This document shows, one piece after another, positions 16,357 to 25,276 of a stretch of 31,180 nt of DNA (positions within the stretch are counted from its first letter, which is position 1; the number at the start of each line of letters is the position of its first letter). The notes under the pieces were generated by a model, which was not told where the DNA came from, made no database searches, and saw only the letters and a program-made list of their open reading frames with translations. A program made the position numbers and the translations under genes. This DNA comes from Bradymonadales bacterium. Lineage in GTDB: Bacteria > Myxococcota > Bradymonadia > REDH01. The stretch is taken from the NCBI GenBank assembly GCA_947483645.1, contig CANKLS010000008.1, forward strand, positions 1 through 31,180. Reading direction: 5' to 3'.

Positions 16357-17520
16357 GTGAAGTCAAAACCCGCAATCATCGCGTTGGCAGACGGTCGGTT
16401 CTTCGAGGGCGAGGCGATGGGGGCCGATGGCATCAGCGTCGGCGAGGTCGTCTTCAACACCTCCATGACGGGGTACCAAGAGATCCTCACCGACCCATCC
16501 TACCGCGGCCAGATCCTGACCATGACGACGGTGCACGTCGGCAACTACGGCATCAATCCCTTCGATGGCGAGTCGGCTGCACCCCATGTTGCCGGCTTCG
16601 TGGTGCGGGAGGCCTCGCGGGTCGCGTCGAACCACCGCGCCACGCAGACGCTCGATGGCTTCCTCGTCGAGCACGGGGTCGTCGGGGTTGCCGGCGTCGA
16701 CACGCGGGCCATTACGCGTCGGGTGCGAGACGGAGGGGCCATCATGGGCTGTGTTGCCCATGGCCGCACCCGCGCCGACCTGCCCGAACTACTCAAAATC
16801 ATCGCCAGCGCGCCTGCCTACGACGCCATCGACCATGTGGCTGCAGTCTCTGTGCGGCACCCGACCATTGTCCGTGCTGAGCCGACCGGCGACAGTTTCA
16901 TGCCGACGCGGCCCTCCTTCCGGCCGCTGTCCGAGGGCTGGAGCACCGAAGAGTCGGGCCTGCCGCTGGTCGTCGCCCTCGACTACGGGGTGAAGTGGAG
17001 CATCCTGCGGCGGCTGCTCGAACGTCCAATCCGCCTGTTGCTGCTTCCGCATGCGACCTCTGCGTCGGAGCTCAAGGCCTACAGCGCGGCAGGGCTGCTG
17101 CTGTCGAACGGCCCTGGCGATCCGGGGCGCATGGACAACGAGACGGCTGTCGTCCGAGAGCTGGTCGGAGAACTCCCTATCTTCGGCATCTGCCTCGGCC
17201 ATCAGCTGCTCTGCCGTGCGCTTGGCGCCAGCACCTTCAAGCTCGCATTCGGCCACCGCGGTCCCAACCAGCCTGCAGGCCTTCGCGGTGAGGGTCGGAT
17301 TGAAATCACCAGCCAGAACCATGGCTACGCGGTGCAGTGGGAGACCATCCCCGATGCCGTGCAGGTGACCCAGCGGAACCTCAACGACGAGACCATCGAG
17401 TCGGTTGCGATGCCGAGCCTGCGGGCCTTTAGCGTGCAGCATCACCCCGAGGCAGGGCCAGGGCCACACGACGCGCTGGGCGCCTTTGCGGCCTTCCACG
17501 GTGCGCTAGGGAGAGCGTGA
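16357..17520 (+). CDS. carA: Carbamoyl-phosphate synthase small (glutaminase) subunit
   Basis: The protein has 387 residues, normal for the family. It releases ammonia from glutamine and passes it to CarB to make carbamoyl phosphate for pyrimidines and arginine. Seen: the N-terminal CarA domain with GEVVFNTSMTGYQEILTDPS, then a class I amidotransferase domain with the nucleophile Cys279 in GICLGHQLL and His363/Glu365 in QHHPEA, with NGPGDP at 251-256. The GTG start at 16357 follows GAGG (16348-16351) by 5 bp, and no nearer ATG fits. An A+T-rich stretch (about 16308-16346) spans the lepB end and the 26-bp gap and could hold a promoter, though I find no well-spaced boxes. carB is not next to it, so the large subunit must be encoded elsewhere. 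Its end overlaps the membrane-protein gene. Confidence 0.95.
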   Translation: MKSKPAIIALADGRFFEGEAMGADGISVGEVVFNTSMTGYQEILTDPSYRGQILTMTTVHVGNYGINPFDGESAAPHVAGFVVREASRVASNHRATQTLDGFLVEHGVVGVAGVDTRAITRRVRDGGAIMGCVAHGRTRADLPELLKIIASAPAYDAIDHVAAVSVRHPTIVRAEPTGDSFMPTRPSFRPLSEGWSTEESGLPLVVALDYGVKWSILRRLLERPIRLLLLPHATSASELKAYSAAGLLLSNGPGDPGRMDNETAVVRELVGELPIFGICLGHQLLCRALGASTFKLAFGHRGPNQPAGLRGEGRIEITSQNHGYAVQWETIPDAVQVTQRNLNDETIESVAMPSLRAFSVQHHPEAGPGPHDALGAFAAFHGALGRA

Positions 17521-18950
17521 TGGCGGTGCGCGGCGGTCTCAGAGCGCTGCTGCGCGAGCACCGGGTCGCGGCGCTCTTCTTCGGGCTTGTGCTGCTGGTG
17601 GCGGCGCTCTTCCGTGAGGTGCTGGCCCCCTTCTTTCTGGCGGTGTTTATCGTCTATCTGATCGAGCCGCTGGTGGCTCGGGCGAGTATGAAGCAGGTTG
17701 GTGGCCGCCCGGTTTCGCGCGGTCTTGCCGTGGCGGGCGTGTACGGCATCGCGATCAGCGTCACGCTGGCTGCGGGCGCCCTGATGGTGCCACGGCTGGG
17801 CGAGGAGCTTCAGCGTATCGGTGACCAGGCGCCGTCGGCGCTCAACAGCTTCCGCGCCCAACAGCTGCCTGCGGCGAGCCGCTGGGTACAGCAGCGCTTC
17901 GGAGGGCTGCTCGAGAAGGACGCAGCGGAGACAGCGCTTCGGTCGGCAGAACGCGGCGTGCATACGGCAGCTGAGCGCGGGGAGCAGGCCGCAGCGGTTG
18001 CCTCGGTGCTGCGGCCGGAGGAGCGGGAGCGGATGCTGGCGCACCACGCGCCGGTCACCCAGAAGAGCCTGAAGGTCGCCGGTCAGGAACCAGCCATTCT
18101 GCGCCTGATTCCGACCGCTGAAGGCGGTTTTGAGGTAACGACAGCGACGGCGCTTGAGGTCGAACAGGTCTCGACCAACCGCTACCGGTTGGCGCCCTCC
18201 ACCGCCCCGGTGGCAGAGGAGAAGTTCGACCTGGAAAGCCTGCTGCTCGGCTCTCTCGAGCAGCTCTCCGCCGACTCCGAGGCGGGGGTAGGGCGTGTCC
18301 TTCAGCTCGGTCAGAAGGTGGCAGCCATGCTGGCGAAGGCGGTCATGACGATCTTTCTCGCCTTTATGCTCGCCGCCTTTCTGTCGGTCGACCTACCGGG
18401 CACCATCGCCTTTGTGTTGGGTCTCTTTCCTGCGCGGACGCAGCCGCGCGTCGGCGACTTAATGTCGCGGCTCGACAGGGGGCTTTCCGGCGTCATCAGA
18501 GGTCAGCTCTCCATCTGCGCCGTCAACGGGCTGCTCACGACCGTCGGGCTTCTGCTGCTGGGCGTCCCCTTCGCGACAACGCTGGGCATCTTCGCTGGTA
18601 TTTGCAGTCTGGTTCCCATCTTCGGCACCTTCATCTCGTCGGTCCCTTCGATCCTCCTCGGCCTCTCGGTGGGCCCCATGACGGGGCTGCTCGTGCTGAT
18701 CTGGATCCTTGGAATCCACCTCGTCGAGGCGAACGTCCTCAACCCCAAAATCCTGGGCGACGCGGCGCAACTCCATCCCGTTGTTGTCATCTTCGCGCTG
18801 GTGGCGGGCGAGCATACCTTCGGACTCTTTGGCGCACTCTTCGCTGTCCCCACAGCATCCATGCTGCAGACGCTCTTCTTCTTTGCCCGCGAGCAGTTCG
18901 CTCCGGCTGGCCCCCCTTTGACCGAATCTCCTGAGCAGGTGACGCCATGA
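17520..18950 (+). CDS. AI-2E-family membrane transporter with an enlarged loop
   Basis: The protein has 476 residues, against about 350 for typical members. AI-2E (PerM/YhhT/TqsA) proteins are multi-helix inner-membrane exporters or antiporters; their substrates are mostly unknown. Seen: two N-terminal hydrophobic helices with the APFFLAVFIVYLIEPLV phrase, a third helix followed by PRLGEELQRI, and several C-terminal helices with GVPFATTLGIFAGICSLVPIFG and VVVIFALVAGE, all family hallmarks. The soluble stretch between the third helix and the C-terminal bundle is about 190 residues and includes a Thr/Val-rich beta-like part (around 185-235), larger than usual. ATG 17520 uses the last A of carA's TGA; AGGGAG (17508-17513) stands 6 bp before it, so it is preferred over the GTG at 17517. 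Its stop overlaps the PP2C start (ATGA). Autoinducer export should not be assumed. Confidence 0.8.
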   Translation: MAVRGGLRALLREHRVAALFFGLVLLVAALFREVLAPFFLAVFIVYLIEPLVARASMKQVGGRPVSRGLAVAGVYGIAISVTLAAGALMVPRLGEELQRIGDQAPSALNSFRAQQLPAASRWVQQRFGGLLEKDAAETALRSAERGVHTAAERGEQAAAVASVLRPEERERMLAHHAPVTQKSLKVAGQEPAILRLIPTAEGGFEVTTATALEVEQVSTNRYRLAPSTAPVAEEKFDLESLLLGSLEQLSADSEAGVGRVLQLGQKVAAMLAKAVMTIFLAFMLAAFLSVDLPGTIAFVLGLFPARTQPRVGDLMSRLDRGLSGVIRGQLSICAVNGLLTTVGLLLLGVPFATTLGIFAGICSLVPIFGTFISSVPSILLGLSVGPMTGLLVLIWILGIHLVEANVLNPKILGDAAQLHPVVVIFALVAGEHTFGLFGALFAVPTASMLQTLFFFAREQFAPAGPPLTESPEQVTP

Positions 18951-20215
18951 AGTTTGCCTTTGCAGCCAACACCGATGTGGGTCGTAAGCGCGACCACAAC
19001 GAGGATGCCCTCTTCGCTGACGAATCGCTTGGCCTCTTTGTGGTCTGCGATGGCATGGGCGGTCACGCTGCGGGCGAGGTAGCCTCGGCCATGGCGATTG
19101 CCGAAATGGAGGCGGGCGTGCGCCGGCAGTTGGAGCGCATCCGCAACCTTATGAAGGGCGATCTCCTCTCGCGGCGAGAAGCCGCCACGCTCTTTGCATC
19201 GGCCGCCCACAGCGCCAACGCAGCCGTCTATGCGGCAGGCGAGTCTAACCCCGCGCAGCGTGGCATGGGCACGACGCTTACCGCCCTGCTGCTGGTCGAC
19301 GACCGCGCTCTGGTGCTGCACGTTGGCGACTCGCGGCTCTACCTCGTCCGCAATGGTCACAGCCACCAGATCACCGAAGACCATACGCTTGCCACTGAGC
19401 TGCTCCGAACGGGGCGCACGAAGGAGCAGACCGGCGCGAGCGATGCCAATCTCGCCGCGCTGACGCGGGCCGTGGGCGTCTATCCGCATACCGATGTCGA
19501 CACGCTGGAGATTCATCTGCTGCCCGACGACCGCTTCCTGCTCTGCAGCGACGGCCTGCACGGCTACATGGACGACTTCGAACTCAGCACCTTTCTGGCG
19601 CATTCCACGCTTCAGAGCGCGCCGGCCGACCTCATCGCCTTCGCCAATCGGCAGGGCGGCAGAGACAACATCACAGCCATCGGTATCTTCACCGAGCCGG
19701 CCGCCGATACAGCCGCCAACGAGCGCACGCGGCTTACCTTCAACACGCTGCGGGCCATTCCGCTCTTCCAGTATCTGACGTTCAACGAGCTCATCCGTCT
19801 GATCCCGGTCTGCCAGGCGCATGAGGTCAAACAGGGCGCGACGGTGCTGCAGGAGGGAGAGGAGAGCGGTGATTTCTATGTGGTGCTCTCAGGCCGGCTT
19901 CGGGTGCATACTGGGGCGCTCGAGCTTGCGGTGCTCGACGCAGGGCAGCACTTCGGGGAGATGTCGCTTGTCGACAGCCAGCCCCGCTCCGCCTCCGTTG
20001 CAGCGATGACCGACGCAGTGCTGCTCCGCATCGGCCGCGCCGAGTTCTACGATGTGATGCGGCAAGACTCGGTCATGGCCGTTAAGCTGCTCTGGAACTT
20101 CATTCAGACGCTCTCCGGCCTCGTCCGTGAGCAGAAGGAACTTCACCTTGAGACCGTTGCGGTGCGGGGGATGGAGCGCCCCTACACGCGCGGCGGCAGC
20201 CTCCTGGAGTCGTGA
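18947..20215 (+). CDS. PP2C-type protein phosphatase fused to a cyclic-nucleotide-binding domain
   Basis: The protein has 422 residues. The N-terminal PP2C/Stp1-type Ser/Thr phosphatase (about 1-250) shows RDHNED (15-20), VCDGMGGHAAGE with metal ligand Asp35, GMGTTLTALL, HVGDSRLYLVR, SDGLHGYMDD (Asp202) and GRDNIT (Asp240). All metal-binding Asp positions are present, so it should be active. Residues about 270-390 are a cNMP-binding beta barrel with the phosphate-binding cassette FGEMSLVDSQPRSAS (Glu338 and Arg347 in the ligand-contact places), suggesting real cAMP/cGMP binding. A C-terminal helix follows. The likely job is removing phosphates from Hanks-type kinase substrates under cyclic-nucleotide control; target unknown. 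It begins on an ATGA overlap with the AI-2E gene and ends one base before the next start, so it belongs to the carA chain. cNMP binding is inference from the cassette. Confidence 0.9.
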   Translation: MKFAFAANTDVGRKRDHNEDALFADESLGLFVVCDGMGGHAAGEVASAMAIAEMEAGVRRQLERIRNLMKGDLLSRREAATLFASAAHSANAAVYAAGESNPAQRGMGTTLTALLLVDDRALVLHVGDSRLYLVRNGHSHQITEDHTLATELLRTGRTKEQTGASDANLAALTRAVGVYPHTDVDTLEIHLLPDDRFLLCSDGLHGYMDDFELSTFLAHSTLQSAPADLIAFANRQGGRDNITAIGIFTEPAADTAANERTRLTFNTLRAIPLFQYLTFNELIRLIPVCQAHEVKQGATVLQEGEESGDFYVVLSGRLRVHTGALELAVLDAGQHFGEMSLVDSQPRSASVAAMTDAVLLRIGRAEFYDVMRQDSVMAVKLLWNFIQTLSGLVREQKELHLETVAVRGMERPYTRGGSLLES

Positions 20216-20216
20216 C

Positions 20217-20837
20217 ATGCGCCTGCTAGCACTCTGCCTTTTGGTCTGCTCCATTGCGGTCTGCGCCAAGCCGGTCGACCCGCTGACGGGCGGGACGCTG
20301 GTCTACTCGGAGGACTTCGAAGGTTCCGGGGTGCCGTCGGCGTGGAGCACCAAGTCGGCCGTCTGGAAGGTGGCGCAGGGCAGACTGACCGGCGCGCGCG
20401 CCGAGAACGAGGGCGCTTGGCTGTCGCAGCCGCTGCCGGAGCAGGTGCGGGTTACCTTTACCGTGTCGTCGGCCTCTCCCGACGGCGACATCAAGTTCGA
20501 GATTTTCACCGACGGCAAGACCCACCAGAGCGGCTACGTGGCCATCTTCGGGGGCTGGAAAAATAGCCTGAACATCATCGCGCGGCTCGACGAGCATGGC
20601 ACGGACCGGCTCGTTGGTGCCGAGGGCCAGGCCGTTGTCAAGGACCGGGTTTATGAGATGACGGTCGTTCGGACCGACAACCGGGTCCGCTGGTGGGTCG
20701 ACGGGCAGCCCTTCCTCACCTACGCCGATGCCGCTCCGCTCCGCGGCGACGGCCACAACCATCTCGGTTTCAATACCTGGCACGCGCAGCTCTCCTACGA
20801 CTCCGTGCGGGTCTATGACCTTGCGGCGAAGCCATGA
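20217..20837 (+). CDS. Exported jelly-roll (LamG/DUF1080-like) protein
   Basis: The protein has 206 residues with a Sec signal peptide (cleavage likely after Val-Cys-Ala, residue 17). The Val before the second Cys makes a lipobox unlikely. The mature part is one beta-sandwich of concanavalin A/LamG type: it opens with LVYSEDFEGSGVPSAWS and WKVAQGRLTG. It runs through paired strands with DIKFEIFTDG and closes with DNRVRWWVDGQPFLTY and LGFNTWHAQLSYDSVRVYD. Such domains bind or cut sugars; no catalytic acid pair is obvious, so binding is the safer guess. GGAG at 20206-20209 is 7 bp before ATG 20217, fixing the start one base past the PP2C stop. Its own stop overlaps the amidase start (ATGA). Alternatives are a 3-keto-disaccharide hydrolase-like or purely structural domain. 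Confidence 0.65.
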   Translation: MRLLALCLLVCSIAVCAKPVDPLTGGTLVYSEDFEGSGVPSAWSTKSAVWKVAQGRLTGARAENEGAWLSQPLPEQVRVTFTVSSASPDGDIKFEIFTDGKTHQSGYVAIFGGWKNSLNIIARLDEHGTDRLVGAEGQAVVKDRVYEMTVVRTDNRVRWWVDGQPFLTYADAAPLRGDGHNHLGFNTWHAQLSYDSVRVYDLAAKP

Positions 20838-21646
20838 GCGGCTCGATGCGCATCGCCGTGGCGCAGCAGACTTCCACGCCCGACACAGGGGCCAATCTGC
20901 AGTGGATGGAGGCACGAATCGCCGAGGCTGCCGCCGGTGGCGCAAGGTTGGTCGCCTTTCCGGAGAATGCCCCCTTCATGGGGCCGGAGGCTGCTCGGCT
21001 GGCGGCGCCAGAAGGGATCGACGGCCCATCGATGCGGCGGATCGCAGAGGCGGCCCGCGCTCATGGCGTTGGCGTGTTGGTTGGAAGCTTTGCGGAGGCC
21101 GGCCCCGATGCCGGCCACACCTACAACACCAGCGTGCTGTTCGATGCCAGCGGCCAGCTTCTGGCGAGCTACCGCAAGATGCATCTCTTTGACGTGACCG
21201 TATCGGCCGACACCATCTATCGAGAGAGCGCGTCGGTGGCGGCGGGCGAACCGGCTCCGGTGGTTGTGGAGTTTGAGGGTTGGCGGTTGGGCCTCTCGAT
21301 TTGCTACGACCTGCGCTTTCCCGAACTCTACCGCGCGCTGTCTGCAGCCGGAGCAGAGGTGCTCTTTGTGCCGGCGGCCTTCACGGTGCGGACCGGGATG
21401 GCACACTGGCACCTGCTGCTCCGGGCGCGGGCGGTCGAGAATCTGACCTATGTCGTGGCACCGGCGCAGGTTGGCACCCACTTCGGGCAGCGAGAAACCT
21501 ACGGTCATACGCTGGTGGTCGCGCCGTGGGGCGAGGTGGTCGCCGAGGCAGAGGGTGGCGCGGGTCTGATCTTTGTCGAGCTCAAGCGAGAGCGGGTGGC
21601 GGCTGTGCGTGCCCAGATTCCCGCGCTCGAGCACCGGCGGCTCTGA
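20834..21646 (+). CDS. Nit-type carbon-nitrogen hydrolase (deaminated glutathione amidase-like)
   Basis: The protein has 270 residues, the usual size for this family. Seen: the catalytic triad Glu44 in VAFPENA, Lys115 in YRKMHLFDV and Cys157 in SICYDLRFPEL. The phrase YRKMHLFDV followed by YRESASVAAGE, together with CYDLRFPELYR, is close to Nit1/YbeM, which hydrolyses deaminated glutathione, a side product of transaminases, as metabolite repair. It is cytoplasmic, with no signal peptide. The ATG at 20834 overlaps the stop before it; an inner ATG at 20846 starts at the first beta strand and is also possible. It is the last gene of the carA chain and faces the PPOX gene with only 4 bp between stops. 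Family is certain; the exact substrate is inference. Confidence 0.85.
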   Translation: MSGSMRIAVAQQTSTPDTGANLQWMEARIAEAAAGGARLVAFPENAPFMGPEAARLAAPEGIDGPSMRRIAEAARAHGVGVLVGSFAEAGPDAGHTYNTSVLFDASGQLLASYRKMHLFDVTVSADTIYRESASVAAGEPAPVVVEFEGWRLGLSICYDLRFPELYRALSAAGAEVLFVPAAFTVRTGMAHWHLLLRARAVENLTYVVAPAQVGTHFGQRETYGHTLVVAPWGEVVAEAEGGAGLIFVELKRERVAAVRAQIPALEHRRL

Positions 21647-21650
21647 GCGG

Positions 21651-22043
21651 TCAGGCAGCCGGGTTCAGGGCAATCCGGAGGACGACCCACTGGCTGCGCT
21701 TGCGGCCGAGCCAGGCGCCGGCCTCGAGGAGCCAGAACTGAATCCCATACTTCTTGCGGAGAGGGGCGAGGGCTTCGTCGAAGGCGGGGCCCAGCGGGAG
21801 GATTTCGCACTGTCCCTGCGCCCAGTCGCCGAGGATCTGGCTGCCGCTGACGTTGCAGCGGGCCATGCGGCAGGCGGGGTTGCTGGCGAGCCGCTTGACC
21901 TTGAAGGAGGTGCCGTTGGTGATGATGACGAGGTGGCCCTGGTGACCGGCGACCCAGACGGGCGTTTTGACGCCGGAGCCATCCTTTCGGAAGGTCTCGA
22001 GGCTGATGTAGGCGGCTTTGGAGAGTTCATCGAACGAGGGCAT
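21651..22043 (-). CDS. PPOX-class flavin/F420-binding oxidoreductase-like protein
   Basis: The protein has 130 residues, a single split-barrel domain. It opens with MPSFDELSKAAYISLETFRKDG, continues VKTPVWVAGHQGHLVIITNG and KVKRLASNPACRMARCNVSG, and ends with IQFWLLEAGAWLGR. This order is that of short PPOX-class, often F420-dependent, reductases. Cofactor (FMN, F420 or heme) and substrate cannot be told from sequence alone. ATG 22043 (minus strand) follows GGAG by 7 bases, which decides against the longer frame reaching 22304; that lead is Arg/Pro-rich and overlaps the rimP start. The gene points at the Nit amidase and shares a 227-bp divergent gap with rimP. Confidence 0.8.
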   Translation of the reverse strand: MPSFDELSKAAYISLETFRKDGSGVKTPVWVAGHQGHLVIITNGTSFKVKRLASNPACRMARCNVSGSQILGDWAQGQCEILPLGPAFDEALAPLRKKYGIQFWLLEAGAWLGRKRSQWVVLRIALNPAA

Positions 22044-22103
22044 CGGTTGCTCCGAGGTAGGTGGGGGCGGCCTTTGGTCGAAGAGGGGTCGCGACACAAG
22101 TGC

Positions 22104-22132
22104 TTGCCCGATTGTGGCGGCTCTGCTAGAAG
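22104..22132 (+). promoter_or_regulatory. Candidate promoter of the rimP-nusA-infB operon
   Basis: TTGCCC (22104-22109) and TAGAAG (22127-22132) are 17 bp apart, about 140 bases before the rimP start, in the divergent gap with the PPOX gene. The resulting transcript would carry the hairpin-rich leader that follows. Box similarity only. Confidence 0.4.
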
Positions 22133-22149
22133 CGCCACGTCTTTCATGC

Positions 22150-22235
22150 TCCCGCATCCGTGCGGGATCCGCGCTTCGGGCAACCTGAGCGTGGGGCGGC
22201 GCGAGCCTCCCGGCACCGCATGAAAGGCGCCTTTC
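22150..22235 (+). promoter_or_regulatory. Hairpin-rich leader upstream of rimP
   Basis: Within 86 bases are four inverted repeats. TCCCGCA/TGCGGGA (22150-22156 with 22161-22167) is a perfect 7-bp stem with a TCCG tetraloop. An 8-pair stem with two wobbles joins 22169-22176 to 22187-22194. A weaker GGC/GCC stem with a GCGA loop lies at about 22193-22212. A perfect 14-bp palindrome, GAAAGGCGCCTTTC, is at 22222-22235. They lie between the likely promoter and rimP, so this may be a structured 5' leader that controls the operon (attenuation or protein binding). Function is inference. Confidence 0.45.
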
Positions 22236-22270
22236 CACAGTCTTGACGAGTGGATCTGGCAACAAGCCGG

Positions 22271-22852
22271 ATGCATGGATTGATCGTGACGGAAGCCACC
22301 CCACATACCTTGGAAGAGCGCCTCGAAGAGGTGTTGCAGCGCATCACCGATGCGATGGGCCTCGAGATCTACCTGTTCGAGGTGCGTCCGCGTCAGGATG
22401 GTCTGCTGAAGCTGGTGATTGACCGTCCTGGCGGCTCGGAGCCCGGGAAGGGCATCATGGTCGGCGAACTGGCGCAGGTGACGCGTGAGTTCGAGGCGGT
22501 GCTCGAGACGACTGCGATGGTTCCATTTGAGTACCGGATTGAGTGTTCGAGCCCGGGCGTGGAGCGCGAACTCACCCTGGACCGCCATTTCGCGGGTGCT
22601 GTCGGGAGCCGAGTTCGTGCGACGCTGCGTGCGCCGGATGCCTCCGGCAGAGGCATCTTCGAAGGTCAATTGCTGGCCTGGGACGGCGCGACAGTGACCA
22701 TCGAGGACGCCAGTGGTCCGAAGACGGTGGACCGCGAAGCCATCCGCCGCGCCAAAGTGCTGTTTCAATTTGTAAACCCCAAGCCAACGGGGCCTGAACC
22801 GAAGCCGAACAACGGCAAGGAAAAGCGTCCCACCGGCAAGCCGAAGAGGTAA
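22271..22852 (+). CDS. rimP: Ribosome maturation factor RimP
   Basis: The protein has 193 residues. It is needed for assembly of the 30S ribosomal subunit, binding ribosomal protein S12 and helping form the central pseudoknot. Seen: an N-terminal alpha/beta domain with LEIYLFEVRPRQDGLLKLVIDRPGG, the family phrase ECSSPGVERELTLDRHFAG, and a C-terminal Sm-like small barrel. A Pro/Lys-rich tail of about 25 residues is longer than in E. coli RimP. It comes just before nusA (6 bp), the conserved order. The start is uncertain: ATG 22271 is chosen; a GTG at 22250 and a GTG at 22286 are in frame, and none has a strong ribosome site. Confidence 0.9.
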   Translation: MHGLIVTEATPHTLEERLEEVLQRITDAMGLEIYLFEVRPRQDGLLKLVIDRPGGSEPGKGIMVGELAQVTREFEAVLETTAMVPFEYRIECSSPGVERELTLDRHFAGAVGSRVRATLRAPDASGRGIFEGQLLAWDGATVTIEDASGPKTVDREAIRRAKVLFQFVNPKPTGPEPKPNNGKEKRPTGKPKR

Positions 22853-22858
22853 CTGAGC

Positions 22859-24550
<1,692 letters not shown>

Positions 24551-24553
24551 CCC

Positions 24554-25183
24554 TTGGCACCCCGGGCACCGGCCGAGCAACGATGCTGCACAGCTTGCGG
24601 CGAGCCGGCCGGCGAGGGGCTGCTGGTTCACTGGTTCCTCCAGTTGGATCACCGTCCCCGGGCCGATTGGAGTGGTCGGGCGGAGAAGGTGAGCGGTCGC
24701 GGGGCCTCGGTCCACGCCTCTCCGGCCTGTGTCGCAGCGCTGGCCAAGCCGGGCGTTCTTGCCCGCGTCTTCAAGGAGCGGGTCATCGTCCCGACGGAAG
24801 AAGAGGCGCTGGCCACCTTCGTGGCGTTGGGCGAGGAGCACTTTTTTCAGCGCCTCGGTCTGGCGCTCCGCGCAGCAAAGGTTTCGGTTGGTTCAGAGGC
24901 GGTCGGCGATGTGCTCGGCCGCAAGAAGCTTGCGATGCTCCTGACTGCGGGTGACCTTGGTCCGGCAGTGTTGAAGAAAGAAGCGTCGGTGGCGCGCGCC
25001 TACCTCGTGGAGCACATCTCTTACGCGGGCGGCGGGGCGCGCATCGGCCAAGCACTCGGCAGGGCCTTCGTTGGCTCTATCGCGATTCGTCGCGGTCCTT
25101 TCGGGGCCGAGCTTGTTCGCTGCTCGAAAATGCTCGCAGCCTTTCCGGGCTCCGGCTTTTCTCAGGTATCTCTTGAATCGTAG
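24554..25183 (+). CDS. YlxR (DUF448) RNA-binding domain fused to an L7Ae-like domain
   Basis: The protein has 209 residues. The first half (about 1-95) is YlxR: Cys-rich start RCCTACGE, then the GRGASVHASPAC phrase (family GRGA.H...C). The second half (about 97-195) is an L7Ae/YlxQ-type RNA-binding domain, with FFQRLGLALRAAKVSVGSEAV and a GRKKLAMLLTAGDLG strand. In Bacillus the two are separate neighbouring genes, ylxR and ylxQ, in the same place between nusA and infB; here they are one protein. RNA or ribosome binding is the expected role. The start is a TTG at 24554: no ATG or GTG is available before the conserved Cys pair, and GGAG at 24541-24544 stands 9 bp before it. Confidence 0.85.
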   Translation: MAPRAPAEQRCCTACGEPAGEGLLVHWFLQLDHRPRADWSGRAEKVSGRGASVHASPACVAALAKPGVLARVFKERVIVPTEEEALATFVALGEEHFFQRLGLALRAAKVSVGSEAVGDVLGRKKLAMLLTAGDLGPAVLKKEASVARAYLVEHISYAGGGARIGQALGRAFVGSIAIRRGPFGAELVRCSKMLAAFPGSGFSQVSLES

Positions 25184-25192
25184 CCAATTCCC

Positions 25193-25222
25193 TTGCCGAT
25201 TCTTGCAGGATGGGACTAGGAG
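25193..25222 (+). promoter_or_regulatory. Possible internal promoter before infB
   Basis: TTGCCG (25193-25198) and TAGGAG (25217-25222) are 18 bp apart in the 93-bp gap before infB, the largest gap inside this operon. It is weak but would fit an extra internal start for infB. Confidence 0.25.
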
Positions 25223-25227
25223 TTTCG

Positions 25228-25251
25228 GCGCATAGCGCGATTTGCGCATAG
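25228..25251 (+). repeat. Direct repeat GCGCATAG x2 upstream of infB
   Basis: GCGCATAG is at 25228-25235 and again at 25244-25251, 16 bp start to start, between a possible promoter and infB. The inner GCGCA/TGCGC parts also pair (25228-25232 with 25243-25247), so it could fold as a small hairpin. Its role is unknown. Confidence 0.4.
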
Positions 25252-25276
25252 GCTTTGTCACGAGTTGAGAGCACCC

